Part shown: positions 47,565-58,500 of the stretch, piece after piece
Position numbering within the stretch: position 1 is the first letter of the stretch
Layout: every line of letters begins with the position of its first letter
Assembly: GCF_010389155.1 (NCBI RefSeq)
Contig: NC_057769.1
Location: 14,136,735-14,200,734 of the forward strand
Length of the DNA stretch: 64,000 nucleotides
Reading direction: 5' to 3'
From: Erigeron canadensis
Lineage: Eukaryota > Streptophyta > Magnoliopsida > Asterales > Asteraceae
Made by a program: the position numbers and the translations under genes
Notes under the pieces: model-generated
Database searches by the model: none
Told to the model about the DNA's origin: nothing
Seen by the model: the letters and a program-made list of their open reading frames with translations, nothing else

Positions 47565-48247
47565 CTAGCATTGTACCGGCGCGATGTGGCAGCGACAATA
47601 TTTTAAATACCGGTATATACTGGCTGGTATTACCGGTATTTGAGGGTACTCCGGTATTTTAATCCCGGTATTTTTCCGGTATTACCGTTCCGGTATTTCC
47701 GGTATTTTCATTTTTTTTTTTGAAATTTTTTAAAATATTTTTTTATGATACTTTAATGTTAGTTTTTGTTATTTGTGTAATTTAAACCTTATATTCTGTT
47801 ATGAAATACCTATTTATTATTATTTTTGAGTGAATTATAATTGTTTTTTTTGACTATTTTCGTTAAATTGTAACAAATTTTGTAGAATAATAATAAACTA
47901 AACTAATATAGTCGTACCGGCCGGTATTTTCGGTAATTCCGATAATACCGGTAATACCGGAAATTTTTCTCACACCGGTATGATTAAAATACCGGTTTTT
48001 AAAACATTGGGCGGTGGTTTGATGGTAACGACGATTGCTGGTGGTGATGGCGGTAGTTGTGGTGACGGATTGTTGTTGGTGGTCGGTGTAAGTAATTGAT
48101 TTAATGTAATTGATGTAAAGGGGTAGTAAAGATATTTTAGAAGATAAGGGATTGATAATGTAAATTAGTTTATTAAGGGTAAAATAGTAATTTTGCATAT
48201 AACATTTTATGAGTGAGAAAGTGATAATTATTATAATATAGTATAGA
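47565..48247 (-). mobile_element. Helitron carrying a nested hAT-type MITE
   Basis: On the minus strand it begins TCTATACTATATTATAATAA after a host A (48248) and ends CATCGCGCCGGTACAATG then CTAG (47568-47565) before a host T. It is 683 bp, of which 414 bp (47596-48009) are a nested element. It belongs to the same family as 25443-25755. Confidence 0.8.
47596..48009. mobile_element. hAT-like MITE nested in the Helitron
   Basis: Terminal inverted repeats CAATATTTTAAATACCGGTA and CAATGTTTTAAAAACCGGTA. The flanking 8-mers GGCAGCGA (47588-47595) and GGCGGTGG (48010-48017) agree at five of eight bases and differ only by transitions. The interior is full of ACCGGTATT / AATACCGGT palindromic words at both ends. 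No coding. Confidence 0.75.
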
Positions 48248-48904
48248 TATAATAACGATTATACAAAATACTAACCAATGTATGAACTTGTTTTAATTAT
48301 GTGAGCTATTAGATTAGATGTAATTATTATTTATCAGTAAAAAAATTATACGAGACAAAAATGAACTTTGTAAAATAAACTAGAGAACACAATGAAACCA
48401 ACAAAAATAGAAAAACTTTGTAAAAAAAAAGTTTGTGAAAATAAAAGTTGTTTTGGAAGAAGAAAATGAAAAACTAGTACATACATGAGGCCTAATAAAA
48501 ACTTTTGGTATTATTTAAGAGAGAAGATTTTCTCGAGTTACCACAACATGACTAGTCATGTTAAGGTAATCTCGATCCTTCATTAAAAATTAAAGGTCAA
48601 AATTTAAAGATTATCTTTGAATCTTGTCTCTTGATTTTCAACCAATGGTCAAAATTTTTTCCAACTTGACTCAAGTTAGGAAAATAAGTTGAGAGAATCT
48701 CTTGATTATTAGTGTTTCTTAATAATTTGGAGAGATAGTAAAGATGTCTTAACTATTGTGGTAAATATTTTTGTAGTTGTTCATTTTGGGATAAAGCTCT
48801 TCAAATTTAACCATTAAAATAATTTTTTATGTATATATTTGAAACGACAAGACTCGATAACCCGAAAACACGAAAGTTTTTTTTTTTTTTTTTTATAATA
48901 CCCA

Positions 48905-49068
48905 GACTGCGCTGCAGTGGGGTTGAGAACTCCCACTGCGCGCAGTGGGAAACCTTGGACCCAAGACTGGAAGAACTGCACTGCGCCGCAGTGGGAGGAA
49001 AAGAAGCTCTGGCCGTGGTTTTCCACTGCGCCGCAGTGGACAAAAACTCCTCCACTGCGCCGCAGTGG
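48905..49068. repeat. Array of five CACTGCG-CGCAGTG palindromes
   Basis: Palindromic cores at 48905-48919 (ACTGCGCTGCAGTGG), 48932-48949 (CCCACTGCGCGCAGTGGG, perfect), 48979-48993 (CACTGCGCCGCAGTG), 49023-49039 and 49052-49068 (both CCACTGCGCCGCAGTGG). Start-to-start spacing is 27-47 bases. They lie near the 3' end of the solo LTR and are GC-rich in an AT-rich region. Confidence 0.9.
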
Positions 49069-50050
49069 CCCATAGTGGCCCATAGTTCAGCAACATCAAA
49101 ATTGTCTACTTTAAGATTAAACCAAAACCTTCAAACCTTAAACCAAATATTAGGCAATTTACATTCCAGAATTGAAAGCAAGGGAGTTAACCTGTAAACA
49201 ATCATATTGTCAAATTCGTTTGATCCACGATCGACTACACAACCATATGGGTCGATTACCCATTTTGACATCTTACAACCAAACAAACCATCTTTATCAA
49301 CTCCAATAGACATGAACATGACCATTTACAAAACATACCAAATCATGACAATTAACAACCAAAATGTACCATGAGCGAAAGTCAAGAGGGACAACTAGGT
49401 TTCTAACCAAAATATGCCATTCTTCCGAGAATAGCCAAAATACCTTCCAATTATCTACAATCACTAGCAACTTCAATCTCTATTCTTCAAGACAAGCAAA
49501 CCTAGTTCCTTCTTCCGGAACTACCTATAATCAAAGAGTAAACATCTGAAAGGTAAACGAATGCTTAGTGAATATGCTTGCATATAATCATATAAACGAA
49601 GGAGGGCAATGCTCAAGGGACTGTTGCATATGGACTATGACACCGTCGTGTCATATCCATAATACTCACCCTTGGGCTAGGCATTACATGGATCCATATA
49701 AGCAAATGATTACAATCACAATCAAATATAACAATAACAAATGCTCCACATGAGCCTATGGCCACCAATTAGGCATGTAATCAAACTCAACCATAAACAT
49801 GGGACTTAACGCCAAATCAATTACCACCATGAACTCACTCAACATGAATGGTAATTGACCCGACGAATATACAAATATATGCAAGTATACTCACCTATTT
49901 CGCGAAACAACAATAAACAAAGAAAACCGCAATGGCACAAATTAAGCTTTCAACCTATCACATAACATAATGCACACATAAGGCAACATTCACTTTTCTA
50001 GCTATCTCACATAGCAAATTAAACCTTTCACTAGCATTCCTAACCTCTAA

Positions 50051-50140
50051 CCAATCCACTATTTCATTGAGTTGCTTATTTATCAGAATTTCTCACCAAT
50101 CCACTATTTCATTGAGTTGCTTATTTATCAGAATTTCTCA
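50051..50140. repeat. Perfect 45-bp tandem duplication
   Basis: Two identical units, 50051-50095 and 50096-50140, each starting CCAATCCACTATTTCATTGA. It lies inside the solo LTR. Confidence 0.9.
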
Positions 50141-50957
50141 TATCATCTCAAGAATTTCATCATCATCAACATTATTTCACTTGCTAATAAAATCATCATT
50201 TTCATAGTTGGAGCTTCACTACCAATATTCTCATTTAAATCAATTTTTAACATAAGCAACTCAATAATTAACTCATTATATGCAATAATTTGGGGGAAAT
50301 TCATACTTGGACGCATCACTAGCAAAACCCCCGTTTTCTTACTTTCATAAACCCTAATTTCTAATAAAGAAGAGAAATTAAGTTTGGAAATGATTACCTC
50401 AAGGAATACAAGACCAAATCAATACTTGAAATCACAAATTTCTCCTCCCCCTTTCCCTTTGAAATAATCAGCCACCACCACCACTAATTAACCCACACCC
50501 TAACTTTTAAATTCTTGAATGATAATAGGTTATGGTTCTTGATGAGCCTTGATTTGAGATTAGAATTTCTAATTTGCATGAATTGAGATTGGATTGAAAG
50601 ATCAAAAAAAATGAAGAAGATATTGGAGTAAGTTAGGTGATGGAAGTGGGGTGGGAAAGTGGCTGGCATTCTAATGTGATGCCACGCCCCCTTTTACTTT
50701 TGTGGGTATTTTACCCGCTATCCGTTAAAGTTCCAACTAAATTAACCCCATATCCAAAAATAAAACAATAGGAACTTATTTTAATGTCAAAACTATAAAA
50801 AGAGTTAATTTATTATCTTAAAATTATTGGGGTATTACAATATTTACTAATTTTACTTTTTAAAGTTTTAAAATTTTGAAGTGTTAATTTTATTTTCAAG
50901 TTAAAAGATGAATGTATGTAATGTATGTATATTTACTTTGTACAATATTATTATACA

Positions 50958-51229
50958 CGAGCATGGTACCCGCGCAATGCGGCGGCAAGCCGGCAATAAC
51001 GGTGGTGTGATGGCGGCGACGGATGGTGATGACATTAATTGGTGTAGGTAAAGGTATTTGATTTAAAGGGGGTTAGTAGAGATATTTTTATAATATAATA
51101 AACTAATAGTGTAATTTAATATAAAGGGTTGATGTTGATTTAATTCATTAAGGGTATTTTTGTCAATTTGCATGTCTCATTCTTGTAAACTTTCAACATG
51201 AGCTTATAATTTTTATATAGTAATATAGA
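50958..51229 (-). mobile_element. Short Helitron with CTCG 3' end
   Basis: On the minus strand it starts TCTATATTACTATATAAAAA after a host A and ends GCATTGCGCGGGTACCATG then CTCG (50961-50958) before a host T. 272 bp. It is the Helitron of duplication unit 1. Confidence 0.75.
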
Positions 51230-51759
51230 TATAACTTTTGTGAAAATAAAAGTTGTTTTGGAAGAAGAAAATGAAAAACTAGTACATACATGAGGCCTAA
51301 TAAAAACTTTTGATATTATTTAAGGGAGAAGATTTCCTTGAGTTACCACAACATGACTAGTCATGTTAGGGTAATCTCGATCCTTGATTAAAAATTAAAG
51401 GCCAAAATTTAAAGATTATCTTTGAATCTTGTCTCTTGATTTTCAACCAATGGTCAAAATGTTTTCCAACTTGACTCAAGTTTGGAAAATAACTTGAGAG
51501 AATCTCTTGATTATTAGTGTTTCTTAATAATTTGGATAAGATAGTAAAGATGTCTTAACTATTGTGGTAAATATTTTTGTAGTTGTTCATTTTGGGATAA
51601 AGCTCTTCAAATTTGACCATTAAAATAATTTAATTTGTATATATTTACTAATTTTACTTTTTAAAGTTTTAAAATTTTGAAGTGTTAATTTTATTTTCAA
51701 GTTAAAAGATGAGTGTATGTAATGTATGTATATTTACTTTGTATAATATTTATTATACA

Positions 51760-52008
51760 CGAGCATGGTACCCGCGCAATGCGGCGGCGAGCCGGCGATG
51801 ACAGTGGTGGCGGCATCTATTGGTGTAGGTAAAAGTATTTGATTTAAAGGGGTTAGTAAAGATATTTTATAATATAATGGACTAATGGTGTAATTAAATA
51901 TTAAGAATTGATGGTGATTTAATTATTAAGGCTATTTTGGTCAATTCGCATGTCCCATTTATGTAAACTTTCAACATATGGGTTATAATTTTTATATAGT
52001 AATATAGA
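51760..52008 (-). mobile_element. Short Helitron with CTCG 3' end, duplicate
   Basis: A copy of 50958-51229 with small internal deletions, 249 bp. It has the same TC start (52008) after a host A and the same CTCG end (51763-51760) before a host T. It is the Helitron of duplication unit 2. Confidence 0.75.
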
Positions 52009-52558
52009 TATCTCTACCACCTCATTTAAATAAAACACTTTTACATCAATTACTTACAATATTTGACAGTGCCGTCACCAACGTTGTGCTTGGGTAGGAT
52101 TTTGGTATTGAGCTTGTATATATATATATAACTATTACAATGTGATCTCCTTGTTACAAATCACAAATATAAAACATGAAGTTCAAGATATATATAATTA
52201 GTGTACATACTAAAATTAACTTTAGAAAATACTAATTTGGCTATGATTAACAAATAAATTAAACATGAAGATGTTAATATAAATGTCGAATATAGCCTCA
52301 TAATTGAAAGAATACCCGTTCTAGTCCAGATGGCGAAACATCCACATCCACAACAACGATTTACAATCCTAAAAAACTTCTATTGTGGTGTAAAGCATAT
52401 ACATGTATAAACTCAAACAAGTAACTTCACCTTTGTTACCAACTTACATAACAACTCTTTCACTTAAACCAACAAAATAATCTCTACTATTTCACTAAAT
52501 GAACCAAGATAAAACAAATAACGATTGCCTGTGCAAAGAATAACACAATCACCATCAT
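52009..52558. other. Downstream region of the MACPF gene
   Basis: Probably contains the 3' untranslated region and terminator of CAD1 just below 52559. A TA run lies at 52118-52130. No other gene. Confidence 0.45.
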
Positions 52559-55500
52559 TTAGTAGTTCAGTAAGGAGTACTTTATTCGTAGGACGATCCT
52601 TCCTTTATCTACACCGAGCTTGGCCCCTGTAACTAACCAATGGCCTGGAACGTCTTGCGGACCCTTTGACATTTCAGTCATATCAACGATTTTTGCAAGC
52701 TTCCCAGATTGACTTGAACTATCTCCCTTATCATCACCATGTTTTTGAAGATTTGTCGGGCTATGATCCCATACAGACCGACGTATGGTACAGCCAGGTA
52801 CTTTGGAAAAGAGAAGTTTGAGGTGCAGGACACTTCGGGCCCCAAAATCCCACACACCAAACTGGGCCCCTGTGACAATGTGGACACCAGAGAGATCTCC
52901 AATGTAGGTTTCAGTGTGTTCTATGGGTGCTGTACTTACATGAGAGAAGTTTTTCCACTTGATGGGTTCGAACCACCGGCTGTCTTGCTCTTCTGGACCT
53001 TGCCATTTGGGTGCACCTATAGCCATATGTGCATCCCAATGGGGTTGGAGGATTTTGGGAAGGGAGACTAAGTGTTGTAAATGGATTGCGAGTCTATTTT
53101 GCTTGCTACCTTCTAAGTTCAGTTTGAGTCCAGTGACGGGCTTGCGTCCAACTGTCACCTGTATGTTCAAGGGATCACATCAATAAACAAAAAGCAAATC
53201 ACATTTACAGTAATGGACCCCTTATTTTATTCGATTATATATTAACAGTTTACAAACTGATCCCATTTGAAGAAAATTCGTTTCCTATTACAAATAATAA
53301 AATGGTGAAAGAAAATATGCAATTTGCGCTCAAAGATAGTACTACTCTGTTATACAATCTGGAATGCTAAATGCTAATTATAGAAGTATTAGACTTAAAT
53401 TACCCTGATTAACAGAAGAAACCTTTCAACCTATATGTATGAGAAGGGCAATCTGGTACATGTTTGATAACGGGCAAAATAGTTCAAACTAAAAGATTTG
53501 CTAAAAGTGAAACGTATTGGATGCTTTAAAGGTTGCAGAAAGTATACAAGACTGTTTACAATCCCTAGATTACTTTACTCAACAAATTTATATCATCAAT
53601 TCTATTATATACTAATGCCCATACTTTATTGAAGTAAAAAATGGACAAGCAAGTGTTCCCTGGTAGATCCAAATTCCAAAGAGCCTTCCCACAAATTTAC
53701 CAAGTTGACCAAAACACATTTTTAAATGTTACTAATCCGCTCGACACCTCCCCTTTATGACCAATACTCCCTAATGACAAACGGGATACCTTGCTATCCT
53801 TTAATGGTAAAGAGGACGAAGAACACAGAAGTAAAGCTTGAGCTTTTTTTCCCAAGAAGTTAGTTTTCAACTTATTTGGGACATTCCCCAAAAATCCAAT
53901 ATTATTGTGATTATCACGAATTATAGCGAGTAATGATCTAATACTAGAGCCATATATCATTCAACCTAATCTGGGATATAAGGGGTAATAACAAAACAAC
54001 ACAGACATATCATTCAAGAGTTTTATTTTGTAATTTGTATTGTATTGATTTAAAAAGATTTGTAAGTAACCTGGAGATGTCCGATAGGATTGTACAAAAT
54101 GACGTGTCAAATGCTTGCAAAATTGAATGGACAGGCTAAGTAGTTAAGTACCCCCTTAGTCTAAAAATAATTTTAATTAAAATTTGAAATTAACATAAAG
54201 GATAATTTGAGAAATTAATCAATTTATATTTAACCTTTTTTAGAAGGGACAATTATTTTGAAAAGGAGGGAGTATCATCGTTGCTTGAATAAAAGCGTGC
54301 TTTGTCAGCCTTCAAATTAATAGAGGTAGCAAAATGCGTGGGTTGGCTCTTGGATAAACATGGGTGATTATATATAGCTGAAGCAGCAAGGGTTGAAACA
54401 CCTTTTGTCCAAAGCTTTATAGTACTTTTATAAATAACTATTGGGTTAAAAATGAGTATAAAAACTATATTATATCAATAATAATAATCAAAGAATTATA
54501 GCAAAATGATTTAGAAAGTTTTGGGCATAAAAGATACCCCCTGGCCAACTATTAAGCCATGTGATTGGTTTCCTTGTTAACTATTTCTTTGACCTTACCC
54601 CATTGACACAATAAAGAAAAAGCATAACCTGAAATGACCCCATTTTTAATTAATTGATTGGATATACCACCTCTACAGATCACTCATTAATGTAAAGCCA
54701 AATCTTCAACACACGAAAGTATAGCTCAGAAAAAAACTCAATGGTGACACCGCCACACCGGGTACTTGGATGTGTGTATAATATAAAATTTCAAGAATAC
54801 CTGCTCCGGACTTATGTAAAGCTTCGGGCCCATCAAACTAAACTGAAGTGACGGACAAACTGGTTCCTTTCTTTGGATATTGCTCTGTTCTGGGGCCCAA
54901 ACTCGAGAAATTTGAAACTCCAAAAAATATTGTAAATCCTCTATAGGAGGCTTGTCTAGAAGAAAAAGAAAAGAAGCATACATTTGAAAAAGTTAAGATT
55001 ATTTATTAAGGTTTCTATATAGAAACTTGTGATATTAAAAGTTTTTAAGAATCAATGTGTATAAGCTAACGTCTTACATTCCAAGTATAGGTCAATGGCT
55101 TTGCTCAAGTGCTTTAATCCAGGGACACCATCAAGCAAGGAAACAATGGGAGTAAAGGTCATATTGATCACATCTGGTGCTGTTTCCACGGTCTCTACCC
55201 ATTTAGCATGACTTTGCTCAAGATCATCCCCTCCTCTTCGTCTAAAAATAACAGTTACATCCTTCATTCAAATGGTAAGAAAATAATTAAAGTATATCAA
55301 GCTCGTGCGACCAATGAATAAGGAAACAAAATTTTAAAAAGGCAGAAGATTTAATAAGATGGAAGTAGACCCTTCATAAATGAATAATTGTGGGGGTGTT
55401 TAAATTTGCATCCTGAAATACGATATCCTATTGCAACTCCAAGTGCAATAATCAGTTTTTCAAGTTCAAAAAAATAATTTCAGCTTCTGATGAAATTTTT

Positions 55501-58500
55501 CCAATTAATCAGTTCCACACACAACTTAATGCCAGAGGCTACAATAAAACTAGATATTTCCCTCCATTTCAACCGAATTTGAGAGACTTTCTTAGCCCTT
55601 CCACAATGCATTTCTTACATTTTCACAAAAATATCCTTGTGATATTACCAGCGCATCATGTGACGGTGAACAGTTTTGGATAGTCTTTCAGATTTTAACC
55701 AAAAGTTATACCATAACATTAAATTCTACAAATAGAATTCGAGGTTTCCAAGGGAATCTGCAATCAATGCGGGCTAGTGGTGGTGTAAGAGTAGGGAGAT
55801 AAAGGGGGATGTGAGCCTAAAATAATTGGTCTTGCAGTGTGCAGTTTCCATTTGTATTTATTAAATAGATTGACTTTCTAACTAATAATAACTATTTATG
55901 GTATTGTTTTGATTAATTTGATTTGGTTTGTAATGGTAATTAGTAAAATAAAGATCTTAAGGTGTGTTTGGTAATTTGTAATGGTTCATTCCCATTAAAA
56001 GTGTTTGGTTCATTGCTTTTGACTTTTAAATCGGAAATCAAACCCATCAAACTAATTATGTTTCGCATCCAGCTAAGGTGGTTGGTTTTGAAAACCCATT
56101 TCCGTTCCCGCTAAAGAGCCAAACCCATAGTGATTCCAAATATTAAACTAAACATCCCATTCATTTTTTTAAACAATTAAGCCAAATGCTCAAATGCTTA
56201 TTAGAAGAGATAACAAGTTTAAGCAACAGATCCAAACACTATATCTAACAGCCCATTTTATTACTCTTGAGTATGGTCTGATTATTCAATGTACCATAAA
56301 GACTTTCATATTCCACATCCAAACACCCATACAACTTATCAAGTTATGAGCCATATATATATATTTCCATATGATCAGATTCAGCATGCAGATAAACTAA
56401 CCTTGTCTTTGTACTTTAAGGGGCCTGAACTAGATTGGCTTTTTGAATCCACAAATCTGTGATCTCCAATGTCTTTCACATAATTCTCGATGTCCGATAT
56501 AGATAATGGTGATGATTGATGCTGTTTAATATAAACCACATCTCTCCCACCAACCGTTGCAGAGGTAACAATATGGGTGCCATAATTTTCAATGAAGCTG
56601 GAAATATATAATTTCAAAGGTTACAAAATCCAGACATATAAGATAGTCTTGATATAATAGTCGGTTTTCAGTTTCTAAAACATTTTTAAAAAAGAGTCAA
56701 GAATCATGACGATGAAACTATGCTATCTATTAACCGTAGTACCGTACAATACAAATTATTTGGAACTGTTATACATTTAACCAAAGAAACAATAAAAAAA
56801 AAATAAAAGTTGGATGCATCACATATTTCAGTTTACATGGTTATGGTTAGAGATGGAAATTTCAACCTAAACAAGTGAATTTAATTAAACTTGGGTTATA
56901 AGAACAGGTCAAATGGGTAAACTTAAAAAGAATATTGCTAAATAGAAAACATGTGAAATGAGTTTGAATTTGCTTGAAATGTACCAAATGTGCACAGCTT
57001 TTTCATTTGTTTTTTCCTGAAAATAATGGATATTTAACTATAATAGTATATGTTATAATCATATCGCTATATAAGTCAAAATTGAAAAATTCAATAAAGA
57101 TGACAACAAATATGTTGGTGGGTAAGCCTAAGCCAGTCCATACTGATAAGTTAATGGTTTAGACTGAAGTGCCGAAGTGGTCAACCACACCTCCCTAGTA
57201 ACCCATTTTGGTAGCTCTAGCATAGACACAACAACAAAGCATAGATGGGGCAGAATTAGATACCTTGCTAAAGATGCAGGATCCCACGAATATGGGACTG
57301 CCTGTTTTACTTCTTGAAGCAAAACCAAATCAGAAATTTCTAAATGAACCTCAAATAATGGAACTATGTATCCGATCATTGCAAGTGATTTTGTTGATGT
57401 TGCATCAACTTGCCTTGACCCAGTAAAATTGAACATCGCATTGAAGCTTCCAAGAGGAACATCGCCGTTGAGATTCGATTTCATATTGAAGTACTTTGCC
57501 ATCTGATGTCATGTAAAACACTTAGTATTTTAAAAAATATTCCTTTTAGCAAACAATGATTCCTTAACAAGCAGGTATATATAGTGGATATGAAACATAA
57601 AAGCGATAATATAAACAATTAAAAGGTCAAAAAAATATTACACAGAATCGATGGCCAGCACTAGATACGCGCATTGTATTTACACTTTCCATATACCCAA
57701 ATTTGCGCTAATCCATCACAGCCACCATAGGAAATTCTTTTCATTTAGATCAAGCATATACAGATCTTGTCATTTAAACCTACACCAGTGTTGTAACAGG
57801 CGAGCGCCTCTTGCGCCTAGGCGCAAAAGGCAGGCGAGGCGCACCTCCAGCGCCTAAAACCCTAGGCCCAAGTCGACGATGAAAAAGGCGGTCAATGACG
57901 GTCAACTGTGGTGGTCAACGACAGTCAAAATGGTCAAATGGATCAAGATTCGACCAAATCATTTAAGATCCAGCCAAATCGTGGCTAGATCTAATGTTAA
58001 TGTTTTCTGGTCAAAATGAGTGACCAATATATATATATATATATATATTATTTTTATGTAATAAATTATGTTTTTTTATATATGTTTATAATAGTCTAAT
58101 AATTTGAAGTTTTTGGTTGAAAGTTTATACTTTTTGAATGATATTTGTTTTTATAAATGACATTTAATTTTTTTTAACTATTATTTTTCAGTATATATAA
58201 ATATCAGTATATATAAATACTTTATATGTATTTACTTACGAGCTATGCTAGAGTGACAAACATTTTACAAACTAATTATTACAAACATAGGTGGCATGTG
58301 AGGTGGTCCAATTAAGCAAGAGAGAGAAAGAAAATAGAGAATACGTAGAAATAATTTGATTGGTGGAAGTTGTGTTTGTAAAAGTTTGTTTGTAAAAAGT
58401 TTGAATCTAGAATTACTCCTTAGTGCGCTTTTTTTTTCCAGGCGTGCGCTTTTTTTGTGCCTCTCGCCTTCGCCCTATTTGTGGTCTTTGCGCTTTGAGG

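Larger units (their letters stand above)
48840..50839 (-). mobile_element. Solo LTR, 2.0 kb, with 5-bp duplication
   Basis: On the minus strand it begins TGTAATACCCCAATAATTTT and ends CTTGTCGTTTCA. The 5-bp duplication ATATT lies at 48835-48839 and 50840-50844. The paralogous empty site is present at about 51635-51650 (GTATATATTTACTAA). No reading frame of retrotransposon type is present. It contains the palindrome array 48905-49068 and the 45-bp duplication 50051-50140. Confidence 0.9.
48425..52008. repeat. Tandem duplication of an approximately 780-bp unit, one copy split by an LTR
   Basis: Unit 1 is 48425-48839 plus 50840-51229 and unit 2 is 51236-52008. They share long blocks (GTGAAAATAAAAGTTGTTTT..., ACCACAACATGACTAGTCAT..., TTTTGAAGTGTTAATTTTAT...) and each ends with a Helitron copy. 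Unit 1 is interrupted by the solo LTR 48840-50839; unit 2 keeps the empty site. Confidence 0.9.

Noticed and set aside
48905..49068. A CRISPR-like array from regularly spaced identical palindromes
   Set aside because: Repeats are only 15-18 bp, spacers differ in length, the host is a plant, and the array lies in an LTR.
49131..49325. Short ORFs within 48.8-50.8 kb
   Set aside because: The interval is a solo LTR proven by an empty-site paralogue; the frames are incidental.
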